DNA from: Streptomyces noursei ATCC 11455
Lineage (GTDB): Bacteria > Actinomycetota > Actinomycetes > Streptomycetales > Streptomycetaceae
DNA: 64,000 nt
Direction of reading: 5' to 3'
NCBI RefSeq assembly: GCF_001704275.1
Contig: NZ_CP011533.1
Location: forward strand, 5,456,001-5,520,000
In this document: in pieces, positions 42,191 to 51,114 of the stretch
How the letters are laid out: each line of letters opens with the position of its first letter
Numbering within the stretch: the first letter of the stretch is position 1
The notes under the pieces: generated by a model
Seen by the model: only the letters and a program-made list of their open reading frames with translations
Told to the model about the DNA's origin: nothing
Database searches by the model: none
Translations under genes and position numbers: made by a program

Positions 42191-44977
42191 ATGCCCGCCA
42201 ACAAGTCCGGTCCAGCTCCCAAAAAGAAGAAGGGGCGGCGCGGCCGCCTCGTCGCGCTCACGGTCGTGCTGCTGCTCGTGGCGGGCATCGGCTTCGGCGC
42301 GTACTGGGGGGTCAGTACTGTTCGCGCCTCCTTCCCCGAGACCACGGGGTCGCTCAAACTCCCGGGCCTGACCGACCCGGTGGACGTCGTCCGTGACGCC
42401 AACGGCATCCCGCAGATCTACGCCGACACCGACGAGGACCTCTTCCGCGCCCAGGGCTACGTCCAGGCCCAGGATCGCTTCTGGGAGATGGACGTCCGCC
42501 GCCACATGACGGCCGGCCGGCTCTCCGAGATGTTCGGCGCGAGCCAGGTCAAGAGCGACGAGTTCCTGCGCACCCTCGGCTGGCACCAGGTGGCGCAGAA
42601 GGAATACGACACCAAGCTCTCGGCCACCACGAAGAAATACCTCCAGGCGTACTCCGCCGGTGTCAACGCCTATCTCAAGGACCACCAGGGCTCCGAGCTC
42701 TCCCTGGAGTACGCCGCGCTCGGCTTCACCAACGACTACAAGCCCGAGCCCTGGACCCCGGTCGACTCGGTGGCGTGGCTCAAGGCGATGGCCTGGGACC
42801 TGCGCGGCAACATGCAGGACGAGATCGACCGGTCCCTGATGACCAGCCGGTTCACCCCGCAGCAGATCGCGCAGCTCTACCCGGAGTACCCGTACCAGCG
42901 GAACCGGCCGATCGTCGACGGGGGCAGCGTCGACCCGGCCACCAAGGAGTTCGACCCCAAGGGCACCAGCACCGGCGGCACCGGGACGGGCGGCACCGGC
43001 ACCGGCACCGGCGCGGGCGGCACCGGCAACGGCGGCACGGGCGCGGGGGCCGGCGCCCGTTCCACCCGCGGCGCCACCACCGGGATCCAGACGCAGCTGT
43101 CCTCGCTGTCGAAGACCCTCGAACAGGTCCCGGCGCTGCTCGGCCCCAACGGCAACGGCATCGGCTCCAACTCCTGGGTCGTCTCCGGGGAGCACACCAC
43201 CACCGGCAAGCCGCTGCTCGCCAACGACCCGCACTTGGCACCGCAGATGCCCTCGCTCTGGTACCAGATGGGCCTGCACTGCCGCACCACCGGCCCCAAG
43301 TGCAACTACGACGTGGCCGGCTTCACCTTCTCCGGGATGCCCGGCGTCGTCATCGGCCACAACCAGGACATCTCCTGGGGCATGACCAACCTGGGCGCCG
43401 ACGTCACCGACCTCTACCTGGAGAAGATCAACGCCGACGGCTACCTCTACGACGGCAAGCAGCAGCCGTTCCTCACCCGCCAGGAGACCATCAAGGTCGC
43501 CGGCGGCGAGAGCCGCAAGATCACCGTCCGGTCCACCAACAACGGCCCGATCATCTCCGACCGCGACGACGAGCTGGCCGGGGTCGGCAAGGACGCCCCG
43601 GTCGCCGACGGCGCCCCCGACCGCGGCGACGGTTACGCCGTCTCGCTGCGCTGGACCGCGCTGACCCCCGGCAAGTCCATGGACGCCATCTTCGAACTCG
43701 ACCGCGCCAAGGACTGGACGGGCTTCCGCAAGGCCGCGGCCGGCTTCGAGGTCCCCTCGCAGAACCTCATCTACGCCGACACCAAGGGCAACATCGGCTA
43801 CCAGGCCCCCGGACAGATCCCGGTCCGCGGCAAGGGCGACGGCACCTACCCGGCGCCCGGCTGGGACCCCGCCTACCAGTGGAAGGGCTACGTCCCGCAG
43901 AGCGCCCTGCCGTACGAGTACAACCCCAAGCGCGGCTTCATCGTCACCGCCAACCAGGCCATCATCAACGAGAAGTACCCGTACCTGATCACCAAGGACT
44001 GGGGCTACGGCGCCCGCAGCCAGCGGATCAGCGACCTGATCGAGTCCAAGATCAAGGACGGCGGCAAGGTCTCCACCGACGACATGCAGTCCTTCCAGAA
44101 GGACAACAGCAGCGAGATCGCCCGTCTGCTGACGCCCTACCTGACGAAGATCGACATTCAGGACAAGTACGTCCGTGACGCCCAGCAGCTGCTCAACGGC
44201 TGGGACTTCACCCAGGAGCCCGACTCCGCCGCGGCCGCCTACTTCAACGCGGTCTGGCGCAACACTCTCAAGCTCGCCTTCGGCAACAAGATGCCCAAGG
44301 AACTGCGCGTCGAGGGCCAGTGCCTCTACGTCCGCCCGGCCAGCGACACCGGCCCGGCCGACGACCAGGACAAGCTGGTCCGCGAGTGCGGCCAGCGGGC
44401 CGGCGACACCGCCCAGCCCGACGGCGGCGACCGCTGGTACGAGGTCGTCCGGAACATCCTCGACGACCCGAACAACGCCTGGTGGAAGACCGAGGACCGG
44501 CCCGGCCACCCCGGCCTGAAGAACCGCGACCAGCTCCTCGCCCAGGCCATGAAGGACGCCCGCTACGAGCTGACCTCCAAGCTCGGCAAGAACATCGACA
44601 ACTGGGCCTGGGGCCGCCTGCACCAGATGGACCTCAAGAACCAGACCCTCGGCAAGGACGGGCCGGGCTTCCTCCAGGACCTGCTCAACCGCGGGCCCTG
44701 GAACCTCGGCGGTGGCGAGGCCGCGGTCGACGCCACCGGCTGGAACGCCGCCGGCGGCTACAAGGTGACCTGGGTCCCGTCCATGCGGATGGTGGTCAAC
44801 CTCGCCGACCTCGACAAGTCCCGCTGGATCAACCTCACCGGCGCCTCCGGGCACGCCTACCACGCCCACTACTACGACCAGACCGACAAGTGGGCCAAGG
44901 GCGAGCTGCTGCCCTGGGCGTTCAGCGAGGACGCCGTGAAGAAGGCCGGGCAGGACACCCTGACCCTGTCGCCGTAA
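42191..44977 (+). CDS. Penicillin acylase-family Ntn hydrolase
   Basis: A 928-residue exported amidase. ATG 42191 follows GAAGGA. A Lys/Arg-rich start and RLVALTVVLLLVAGIGFGAYWGV (20-42) give a signal anchor. VDVVRDANGIPQIYADTDEDLFRAQGYVQAQDRFWEMDVRR is the family's alpha-chain opening. The nucleophile is Ser326 in NGIGSNSWVVSG, exposed by self-cleavage after Gly325. A Gly/Thr-rich low-complexity insert (about 257-295) lies in the spacer that relatives cut out. Substrates could be acyl-homoserine lactones, beta-lactams or lipopeptides, and sequence alone cannot tell which. A strong terminator follows. Confidence 0.92.
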   Translation: MPANKSGPAPKKKKGRRGRLVALTVVLLLVAGIGFGAYWGVSTVRASFPETTGSLKLPGLTDPVDVVRDANGIPQIYADTDEDLFRAQGYVQAQDRFWEMDVRRHMTAGRLSEMFGASQVKSDEFLRTLGWHQVAQKEYDTKLSATTKKYLQAYSAGVNAYLKDHQGSELSLEYAALGFTNDYKPEPWTPVDSVAWLKAMAWDLRGNMQDEIDRSLMTSRFTPQQIAQLYPEYPYQRNRPIVDGGSVDPATKEFDPKGTSTGGTGTGGTGTGTGAGGTGNGGTGAGAGARSTRGATTGIQTQLSSLSKTLEQVPALLGPNGNGIGSNSWVVSGEHTTTGKPLLANDPHLAPQMPSLWYQMGLHCRTTGPKCNYDVAGFTFSGMPGVVIGHNQDISWGMTNLGADVTDLYLEKINADGYLYDGKQQPFLTRQETIKVAGGESRKITVRSTNNGPIISDRDDELAGVGKDAPVADGAPDRGDGYAVSLRWTALTPGKSMDAIFELDRAKDWTGFRKAAAGFEVPSQNLIYADTKGNIGYQAPGQIPVRGKGDGTYPAPGWDPAYQWKGYVPQSALPYEYNPKRGFIVTANQAIINEKYPYLITKDWGYGARSQRISDLIESKIKDGGKVSTDDMQSFQKDNSSEIARLLTPYLTKIDIQDKYVRDAQQLLNGWDFTQEPDSAAAAYFNAVWRNTLKLAFGNKMPKELRVEGQCLYVRPASDTGPADDQDKLVRECGQRAGDTAQPDGGDRWYEVVRNILDDPNNAWWKTEDRPGHPGLKNRDQLLAQAMKDARYELTSKLGKNIDNWAWGRLHQMDLKNQTLGKDGPGFLQDLLNRGPWNLGGGEAAVDATGWNAAGGYKVTWVPSMRMVVNLADLDKSRWINLTGASGHAYHAHYYDQTDKWAKGELLPWAFSEDAVKKAGQDTLTLSP

Positions 44978-44998
44978 CGGGCGGCGGAAGCACACCGC

Positions 44999-45032
44999 GT
45001 CGGGCGGGCCGGACTCCTCCGGCCCGCCCGAC
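44999..45032 (+). terminator. Terminator of the acylase gene
   Basis: GTCGGGCGGGCCGGA, CTCC, TCCGGCCCGCCCGAC: a perfect 15-bp stem with a 4-base loop, 22 bases past the stop. It can also serve the convergent 5-FCL gene. Confidence 0.9.
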
Positions 45033-45035
45033 GGC

Positions 45036-45049
45036 GTTTCACGTGAAAC
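45036..45049. other. parS chromosome-partition site
   Basis: GTTTCACGTGAAAC is an exact 14-bp copy of the Streptomyces parS palindrome bound by ParB. It lies between convergent genes, just after the acylase terminator, a position free of transcription. Most known sites cluster near oriC, and this would be an outlying one unless oriC is close. Confidence 0.85.
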
Positions 45050-45073
45050 GTCGACGCCCCGCGGACCGAGCGG

Positions 45074-45694
45074 TCAGTGCCGGAAGCGGTGCACCCCCGA
45101 TGGCGTCACCGCGGCGTGCACCCGGCGGTCGTGCGGCTCGGCCGGGACCGCGTCCACCACCTCGTCGTCGTAGACCAGCACCACCAGCGACGTCCGCCCC
45201 CCGGCCCGCTCCAGCCGGGTCAGCACCCGGTCGTACGAGCCGCCGCCGCGGCCCAGCCGCAGTCCCGTCCGGTCCACGGCCAGCCCCGGCAGCAGCACCA
45301 CATCCGCCTGTGTGACGGCCTCCGGCGTCAGCCGCGGCCCGTCCGGCTCGTGCAGCCCCCAGCCCGCCGGGACCAGGCGCTCGGGCCCTTCGTATACCGC
45401 CCAGTCCAGGTCGTTGTCCGGCAGCAGCACCGGCAGCAGCACCCGCACCCCGGCCGCCCGCAGCTCGTCGATCAGCGCCCGGGTGTCCGGTTCGCCGCCG
45501 ATCGACACATACGCGGCGACGGTCGGCGGGCTGTCCGCGGCGCCCTTCGCGGACACCGCCCGCAGCTCGTCCAGCTCCCGCACCCGGCGGGCCAGCGCGG
45601 CGCCCCGGGCCGCGACGACATCGGTCGGCAACGCCCTCCTCACCTCCAGGAGATCCCGCCGCAACCTGCGCTTTTCCTCGTGCTCAACGCTCAC
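45074..45694 (-). CDS. 5-formyltetrahydrofolate cyclo-ligase
   Basis: A 206-residue enzyme that turns 5-formyl-THF into 5,10-methenyl-THF with ATP. GTG 45694 has GCGAGG six bases upstream. A frame to ATG 45718 is possible but has a poorer site. EEKRRLRRDLLEVRRALP is the N-terminal ATP-phosphate helix, TVAAYVSIGGEPDTRALI and GVRVLLPVLLPDNDLDWAVY follow, and VLLPGLAVDRTGLRLGRGGGSYDRVL is the folate and Mg-ATP signature. It is divergent from galU by about 80 bases, an arrangement usual in Streptomyces. Confidence 0.92.
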   Translation of the reverse strand: MSVEHEEKRRLRRDLLEVRRALPTDVVAARGAALARRVRELDELRAVSAKGAADSPPTVAAYVSIGGEPDTRALIDELRAAGVRVLLPVLLPDNDLDWAVYEGPERLVPAGWGLHEPDGPRLTPEAVTQADVVLLPGLAVDRTGLRLGRGGGSYDRVLTRLERAGGRTSLVVLVYDDEVVDAVPAEPHDRRVHAAVTPSGVHRFRH

Positions 45695-45774
45695 CGTGGG
45701 CCTCGCTCGGGCTCTCATGATCTCTTAACCGGACGCTCATCATCGGTCCGTCCGGTCCGGTTAGGGTGTCGCGC

Positions 45775-46677
45775 ATGACCCCATCGCATGCACGGATCAG
45801 CAAGGCTGTCATCCCGGCAGCAGGGCTCGGCACCCGGTTCCTGCCGGCGACCAAGGCCACACCCAAGGAAATGCTGCCGGTCGTCGACAAGCCCGCCATC
45901 CAGTACGTGGTGGAGGAGGCAGCCGCGGCCGGACTCTCCGACGTCCTCATGGTGACGGGTCGGAACAAGCGTCCCCTGGAGGACCACTTCGACCGCAACT
46001 ACGAGCTCGAAGAAGCCCTGCACCGCAAGGGCGACGGGTCCCGGCTCGCCAAGGTCCTGGAATCCAGCGATCTGGCCACCATCCACTACGTCCGCCAGGG
46101 CAACCCCAAGGGCCTGGGCCACGCCGTGCTGTGTGCCGCACCGCACGTGGGCGACCAGCCGTTCGCGGTCCTGCTGGGCGACGACCTCATCGACCCCCGC
46201 GACCCCCTGCTGCGCCGGATGATAGAGGTCCGCGAGGAGCACGGCGGCTCGGTCATCGCCCTGATGGAGGTTGATCCCGCCAACATCCACCTCTACGGCT
46301 GCGCGGCCGCCGCCCCCACCGGCGACGACGACGTGGTCACCGTCTCCGACCTGGTCGAGAAGCCCGAACCGGCCGAGGCGCCCAGCAACCTCGCCATCAT
46401 CGGCCGCTACATCCTCGACCCGGCCGTCTTCGAGGTGCTGCGCAAGACCGACCCCGGTCGCGGCGGCGAGATCCAGCTCACCGACGCCCTCCAGGTGCTG
46501 GCCGCCCACCCCGAGCTGGGCGGGCCGGTGCACGGTGTGGTCTTCAAGGGCCGCCGCTATGACACCGGCGACCGCGGAGACTATCTGCGTGCCATTGTCA
46601 GACTGGCATGCGAACGTGAGGACCTGGGGCCCGACTTCCGGGCCTGGCTGCGCAGTTACGTCACCGAGGAGATGTAG
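45775..46677 (+). CDS. galU: UTP-glucose-1-phosphate uridylyltransferase
   Basis: A 300-residue nucleotidyltransferase that makes UDP-glucose for glycans and trehalose. ATG 45775 is preceded by TAGGGTG. AVIPAAGLGTRFLPATKATPKEMLPVVDKPAIQYVVEEAAAAG is the nucleotide-binding start with the catalytic Arg and Lys. GNPKGLGHAVLCA, LLGDDLI (metal-binding Asp), VEKPEPAEAPSNLAIIGRYIL and GGEIQLTDAL complete the family pattern. It heads a tight run: moeA begins four bases after its stop. Confidence 0.95.
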   Translation: MTPSHARISKAVIPAAGLGTRFLPATKATPKEMLPVVDKPAIQYVVEEAAAAGLSDVLMVTGRNKRPLEDHFDRNYELEEALHRKGDGSRLAKVLESSDLATIHYVRQGNPKGLGHAVLCAAPHVGDQPFAVLLGDDLIDPRDPLLRRMIEVREEHGGSVIALMEVDPANIHLYGCAAAAPTGDDDVVTVSDLVEKPEPAEAPSNLAIIGRYILDPAVFEVLRKTDPGRGGEIQLTDALQVLAAHPELGGPVHGVVFKGRRYDTGDRGDYLRAIVRLACEREDLGPDFRAWLRSYVTEEM

Positions 46678-46681
46678 GACG

Positions 46682-48004
46682 TTGAACGGCTCCACCGACC
46701 GGACCTCCCACCCTGACCGCGTCTGGTCGGTGGCCGAACACCTCGACGACGTGCTGGCGCGGCTCCGCCCGCCGGCCCCGGTCACCCGGCAACTCCTCGA
46801 CGCCCAGGGCTGCGTCCTCGCCGAGGACCTCACCGTCCCGTTGCCGCTGCCGCCGTTCGACAACAGCTCCATGGACGGCTACGCGGTGCGTGCCGCCGAC
46901 GTCGCGGCCGCCACCGAGGCGTCCCCGGCCACCCTCACCGTCATCGGCGACGTCGCCGCCGGCAGTGGTGAACTCCCCACCGTCGGGCCCGGCCAGGCCG
47001 CCCGCATCATGACCGGCGCCCCGGTGCCGCCCGGCGCCGACGCGGTGGTCCCCGTCGAGTGGACCGACGGCGGCACCGGCCAGGGCCCGGCCGCCACGAT
47101 GCGCGCCCACAGCGCCGCCCCGCAGGACGCGGGCGGCGAGGTCCGGGTGCACCGCCCGGCCGCCGCCGGCGCCCACATCCGCCGGGCCGGCGGCGACGCG
47201 CAGGCCGGCGACCCGGCCCTGCCCGCCGGCACCGTCCTCGGCCCCACCCAGCTCGGCCTGCTCGCCGCCCTCGGCCTGGACACCGTCATGGTCCACCGTC
47301 GCCCCCGGGTCGTGGTGCTCTCCACCGGCAGCGAACTGGTCCCGCCCGGCGAGCCGTTGGGCCCCGGCCAGATCCACGACTCCAACAGCTTCCAGCTCAC
47401 CGCCGCCGCCCGCGAGGCCGGCGCCCTCGCCTACCGCGTCGGCGCCGTCGCCGACGACGCGAAGACGCTGCGCGCCGCCCTGGAGGACCAGTACGCCCGC
47501 GCCGACGTCCTGGTCACCAGCGGCGGCGTCAGCGTCGGCGCGTACGACGTCGTCAAGGAGACCCTGGCCGACCTCTCCAGCGACGAGGGCCGGGTCGAGT
47601 TCCGCAAGCTCGCCATGCAGCCCGGCAAGCCCCAGGGCTTCGGCCTGATCGGCCCCGACCGCATCCCGCTGCTCGCCCTGCCCGGCAATCCGGTCAGCTC
47701 CTACGTCTCCTTCGAACTGTTCGTCCGCCCCGTCATCCGCACGCTGATGGGCCACCCCGAGGTGCACCGCCGCACCGCCCGCGCCCGCGTCACCGAGCCG
47801 CTCGGCTCCTCGCCCCGCGGCCGGCGGCAGTTCCTCCGCGGCTCCTACGACCCGGTGGCCGGCACGGTCACCCCGGTCGGCGGCAGCGGCTCCCACCTCA
47901 TCAAGGCGATGGCGCACGCCGACGCCCTGATCGTCGTCCCCGAGGACGCCACCGAGGTCCCCGCGGACGCCACCGTGGAGGTCATCCCGCTCGGACAGCA
48001 CTGA
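46682..48004 (+). CDS. moeA: Molybdopterin molybdenumtransferase
   Basis: A 440-residue enzyme that inserts molybdate into adenylated molybdopterin. TTG 46682 is the likely start (AGGA just upstream, coupled to galU). Domains: PLPLPPFDNSSMDGYAVRAAD (substrate-loop hallmark), GAPVPPGADAVVPVEW, then the MoCF domain with VVLSTGSELVPPGEPLGPGQIHDSNSFQL and VLVTSGGVSVGAYDVVKE (G-G-V-S-x-G-D/Y loop), and LPGNPVSSYVSFELFVRP. The last domain is IV. moaC follows with a separate ribosome site. Insertions between 125 and 150 are Ala/Gly-rich. Confidence 0.95.
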   Translation: MNGSTDRTSHPDRVWSVAEHLDDVLARLRPPAPVTRQLLDAQGCVLAEDLTVPLPLPPFDNSSMDGYAVRAADVAAATEASPATLTVIGDVAAGSGELPTVGPGQAARIMTGAPVPPGADAVVPVEWTDGGTGQGPAATMRAHSAAPQDAGGEVRVHRPAAAGAHIRRAGGDAQAGDPALPAGTVLGPTQLGLLAALGLDTVMVHRRPRVVVLSTGSELVPPGEPLGPGQIHDSNSFQLTAAAREAGALAYRVGAVADDAKTLRAALEDQYARADVLVTSGGVSVGAYDVVKETLADLSSDEGRVEFRKLAMQPGKPQGFGLIGPDRIPLLALPGNPVSSYVSFELFVRPVIRTLMGHPEVHRRTARARVTEPLGSSPRGRRQFLRGSYDPVAGTVTPVGGSGSHLIKAMAHADALIVVPEDATEVPADATVEVIPLGQH

Positions 48005-48106
48005 CGCCCACCGGGAGCACCGGTGGCGGGACGGCCCGTAGCGGAGGCCCTCCGGGGCCGGGGGTACGGTGTCGTCCCACAGGCGGCAGTATGGAGCGGG
48101 AGAACG

Positions 48107-48589
48107 ATGAGCAGCGGCCAGCAACACCTCACCCATCTCGACGCGGCCGGCGCGGCCCGCATGGTCGACGTCTCGGGCAAGGACGTCACCGCCCGGACCG
48201 CCCGTGCCCGCGGCCGGGTGCTGGTCGCACCGCGCGTCGTCGAGCTGCTGCGCGGCGAGGGAGTCCCCAAGGGCGACGCCCTTTCCACCGCCCGCATCGC
48301 CGGCATCATGGGCGCCAAGCGCACCCCCGAACTGATCCCGCTGTGCCACCCGCTCGCGGTCTCCGGCGTCACGGTCGACCTCGCCGTCACCGACGAGGCC
48401 GTCGAGATCACCGCCACCGTCAAGACCACCGACCGCACCGGCGTCGAGATGGAGGCCCTGACCGCCGTGTCGGTCGCCGCGCTCACCGTCGTCGACATGG
48501 TCAAGGCGGTCGACAAGGCCGCGGTGATCTCCGACGTCCGGGTCGAGGAGAAGACCGGCGGCAAGTCCGGTGACTGGAGCCGGTCGTGA
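48107..48589 (+). CDS. moaC: Cyclic pyranopterin monophosphate synthase
   Basis: A 160-residue enzyme making cPMP with MoaA product as substrate. ATG 48107 has GGGAG four bases upstream. [29 protein letters not shown] is the N-terminal signature; [28 protein letters not shown] carries active-site residues; [33 protein letters not shown] is the family's core. The stop overlaps the next start (GTGA), so mog is coupled. moaA is not in the window. Confidence 0.96.
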   Translation: MSSGQQHLTHLDAAGAARMVDVSGKDVTARTARARGRVLVAPRVVELLRGEGVPKGDALSTARIAGIMGAKRTPELIPLCHPLAVSGVTVDLAVTDEAVEITATVKTTDRTGVEMEALTAVSVAALTVVDMVKAVDKAAVISDVRVEEKTGGKSGDWSRS

Positions 48590-49086
48590 GCCCCGCCCGC
48601 GCCCTGGTGGTCACGGCCTCCAACCGTGCCGCCGCCGGCGTCTACGAGGACAAGGGCGGCCCGCTGCTCGTCGAGGGCCTGACCGCCATGGGCTTCGCGG
48701 TCGACGGCCCGCGGGTAGTCCCCGACGGCGACCCGGTGGAGGCCGCCCTGCGCGACGCCGTCGCCGCCGGTTACGACGTGGTGCTGACCACCGGCGGCAC
48801 CGGCATCTCGCCCACCGACCGCACCCCCGAGGCCACCCGCAGGGTCCTCGACCACGAGGTCCCCGGCATCCCCGAGGCGATCCGCGCCGCCGGCCGCGCC
48901 AAGGTCCCCACCGCCGCCCTCTCCCGCGGCCTGGCGGGCGTCGCCGGCCGCACCCTGATCGTCAACCTCCCCGGCTCGACCGGTGGGGTGCGCGACGGCC
49001 TGGCCGTCCTCGCCGACCTCCTCCCGCACGCCGTCGACCAGATCCGCGGCGGCGACCACCCCAGTCCCTCCGGGAGCCCCAGCTGA
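48586..49086 (+). CDS. MogA/MoaB-type molybdopterin adenylyltransferase
   Basis: A 166-residue MoCF-fold enzyme that adenylates molybdopterin before MoeA acts. [28 protein letters not shown], then [21 protein letters not shown] with the T-GGTG-x-SP-D nucleotide loop, and [36 protein letters not shown] complete the family fold. It overlaps moaC by four bases and the following GNAT gene by four, so the run is one operon. Confidence 0.95.
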   Translation: MSPARALVVTASNRAAAGVYEDKGGPLLVEGLTAMGFAVDGPRVVPDGDPVEAALRDAVAAGYDVVLTTGGTGISPTDRTPEATRRVLDHEVPGIPEAIRAAGRAKVPTAALSRGLAGVAGRTLIVNLPGSTGGVRDGLAVLADLLPHAVDQIRGGDHPSPSGSPS

Positions 49087-49724
49087 ACACGCCCTGGCCG
49101 GTGGTCCTGACGGACGGAGAGATCTCCCTCCGCCCCATAAGGCTGCGCGACCAACGCCCCTGGCGGGAGGTCAACCGCCGCAATCGCGACTGGCTGCGCC
49201 CCTGGGAGGCGACCGTCCCGCCGGCCCCGCCCGGTGTCCCGGTGCCGCACCGCCCCACCTTCCGGCAGATGGTGCGCCATCTGCGGGCCGAGGCGCACGC
49301 CGGCCGGATGCTGCCGTTCGTCGTCGAATACCGCGGCCGGCTCGTCGGCCAACTCACCGTCGCGGGTATCACCTGGGGCTCGATGTGCTCGGGCCATATC
49401 GGTTACTGGGTCGACCAGGAAGTCGCCGGCCGCGGCGTCATGCCGACCGCGGTGGCGCTCGCCGTCGACCACTGTTTCCGCACCGTCGGACTGCACCGCA
49501 TCGAGGTCTGCATTCGGCCGGAAAACATCCCCAGCCGTCGCGTCGTGGAGAAACTCGGCTTCCGCGAGGAAGGCATCCGCCCCCGCTACCTCCACATCGA
49601 CGGCGCCTGGCGCGACCACGCGGTTTTCGCGCTGACCGCGGAGGAAGTGCCGGAGGGACTTCTCAGCCGCTGGCGGAGCCGGCGACCCGGGGCGACCGGC
49701 CGCTCCGACACACCCCACAAATAA
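49083..49724 (+). CDS. RimJ/RimL-type GNAT N-acetyltransferase with CTG start
   Basis: A 213-residue acetyltransferase. The likely start is CTG 49083, overlapping the upstream stop as CTGA, with GGGAG six bases before it. The only other start nearby, GTG 49101, has no ribosome site and would cut six residues. GEISLRPIRLRDQRPWREVNRRNRDWLRPWEATVP is the RimJ opening; GYWVDQEVAGRGVMPTAVALAVDHCF is the acetyl-CoA loop (Q/R-G-x-G/A); IEVCIRPENIPSRRVVEKLGFREEGI completes it. The target may be a protein N-terminus, as in RimJ. The tie to molybdenum genes seems positional only. Confidence 0.9.
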   Translation: MNTPWPVVLTDGEISLRPIRLRDQRPWREVNRRNRDWLRPWEATVPPAPPGVPVPHRPTFRQMVRHLRAEAHAGRMLPFVVEYRGRLVGQLTVAGITWGSMCSGHIGYWVDQEVAGRGVMPTAVALAVDHCFRTVGLHRIEVCIRPENIPSRRVVEKLGFREEGIRPRYLHIDGAWRDHAVFALTAEEVPEGLLSRWRSRRPGATGRSDTPHK

Positions 49725-49876
49725 AAAGCATGTTCGAATTACACCGCTGTCGTCCCCGCATTCACCACAACCCCATCGCAACAATCACAAAAAAAGTTCG
49801 AGATATCAGCCAGATCGTGCGACACACCGGCCCAATTGGCGGATGGCCCCACGCAAACCCCTCTACCGTGTGAGTT

Positions 49877-50920
49877 GTGAGAAGCAGCGGCCTCATCTAC
49901 GCAGTCATCGTCGGGGCCTGGGCCGCCTATTTGGTGCCGATGTGGCTCCGTAGGCAGGACGAGCTCAACGAGGCCCGTCCCACCGAGCGCTTCAGCACGG
50001 CCATCCGGCTCCTGTCCGGGCGTGCGGCCATGCAGCGCCGCTACGACAAGGAGCGCGGGGCGCGCCCCGCCGACGATGCCGGCGACGAGCAGGAACCGGA
50101 CGCGCTGGACGACCCGGCCGGCGACCGGTCCTTCGGCGACCCCGCACCGGCCCCGGCGCTCCCCGACGACACCCCCACCCGGGCGCACGACGCCCCGCCG
50201 CGCTCCTCGCTCGCCGAGCGCACCAAGCGCGCCAAGGTCCTGGCCCGTCGCCGGCGCACCATCACCATGCTGTTCCTCGCCTTCACCGCCGGCGCCATCG
50301 CCGCGGCCGTGGGCGGCCTGCCCTTCTTCTGGGCCCCCGCCCTTCCCGCCGTGCTCCTGACTGCCTACATCGTCTATCTGCGCGCCCAGGAGCGCCGCCG
50401 TTTCACCTTCACCATGGACCAGCGCAAGGCGGAGGCGGCAGCGCGACGACTGCGGGAGGGCCGACCCCGCCCTCACCAGGCGGCCGACCAGCCGCCCGCC
50501 GCCGACCACCAGCCCGCCGTCCACGCTGACGCCGTCGAGGCCGCCCCCGAGCCGCCCCGTCCGGCGGCGCCCCCGCACACCGCCGGCGCCCGTGCCCTCG
50601 TCGAGGAGACCGACCACGCCGAGTGGGTCGACCAGCAGCGCGAGCGGGAGCGCCGCCGCCCGGCCACCGGCAGCTGGGAGCCCGTCCCGGTCCCGCTGCC
50701 CACCTACGTCACCGCCCCGGTCGCCCCGCGCGCCACCAGCCACGTCGACCTGGATGCCGACGACGCCTGGAGTTCCGCCCGCTCCAGCTCCGTCCCCGAG
50801 CGCCCGCAGCCCAGCCCCTCGCAGGACCGCCCCACCCACCCGGGCCGCCGCGCCCGCGGCCGGACGCCGCTCTTCGACCAGTACGAGGACGAGGACCGCC
50901 CGCGCGCGGCGAACGAGTGA
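49877..50920 (+). CDS. sepX: Divisome protein SepX (GlpR)
   Basis: A 347-residue actinobacterial membrane protein that works with FtsZ in cell division and cell-wall organisation. GTG 49877 begins RSSGLIYAVIVGAWAAYLVPMWLRRQDELNEARPTERFSTAIRLLSGRAAM: TM1 plus the strongly conserved segment after it. A disordered acidic loop follows. Two close helices, TITMLFLAFTAGAIAAAVGGLPFFWAPALPAVLLTAYIVYL (about 131-170), then a long charged, Pro-rich cytoplasmic tail ending in GRTPLFDQYEDEDR. The order (GNAT, sepX, tRNA) matches other Streptomyces. Confidence 0.9.
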   Translation: MRSSGLIYAVIVGAWAAYLVPMWLRRQDELNEARPTERFSTAIRLLSGRAAMQRRYDKERGARPADDAGDEQEPDALDDPAGDRSFGDPAPAPALPDDTPTRAHDAPPRSSLAERTKRAKVLARRRRTITMLFLAFTAGAIAAAVGGLPFFWAPALPAVLLTAYIVYLRAQERRRFTFTMDQRKAEAAARRLREGRPRPHQAADQPPAADHQPAVHADAVEAAPEPPRPAAPPHTAGARALVEETDHAEWVDQQRERERRRPATGSWEPVPVPLPTYVTAPVAPRATSHVDLDADDAWSSARSSSVPERPQPSPSQDRPTHPGRRARGRTPLFDQYEDEDRPRAANE

Positions 50921-50996
50921 CGGACCTCCCACTGACCAGCACCGGAAGCGATTTCCGAGCACGGCGAACGGGATGCTAGAGTTTCACTCGTCGCAA

Positions 50997-51069
50997 GGGC
51001 CTGTGGCGCAGCTGGTAGCGCACCTCGTTCGCAACGAGGGGGTCAGGGGTTCGAGTCCCCTCAGGTCCA
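50997..51069 (+). tRNA. tRNA-Ala (anticodon CGC)
   Basis: A full cloverleaf: acceptor GGGCCTG/CAGGTCC, D stem GCGC/GCGC, anticodon stem CCTCG/CGAGG with loop TTCGCAA (anticodon CGC, reads GCG), T arm AGGGG-TTCGAGT-CCCCT, discriminator A. The acceptor has the G3-U70 pair that alanyl-tRNA synthetase recognises. CCA is not encoded. A strong terminator follows within ten bases. Confidence 0.95.
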
Positions 51070-51076
51070 CCGTGCG

Positions 51077-51114
51077 AAAGAGCCCCTGTCGGAGAGATCC
51101 GGCAGGGGCTCTTT
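51077..51114 (+). terminator. tRNA-Ala terminator
   Basis: AAAGAGCCCCTG and CAGGGGCTCTTT form a perfect 12-bp stem with a partly paired loop (TCGG ... CCGG), ending in CTTTGG. Confidence 0.92.

Noticed and set aside
42961..43065. Repeat array, possibly CRISPR-like
   Set aside because: The repeats are short Gly/Thr codon runs in frame inside the acylase gene, with no equal-length unique spacers.
42146..44995. A 949-residue open frame on the minus strand
   Set aside because: Antisense shadow of the penicillin-acylase gene, with no domain pattern of its own.
50997..51114. tRNA-Ala as attachment site of an integrated element
   Set aside because: The tRNA is followed at once by its terminator, and I see no duplicated 3' end or integrase gene in the window.
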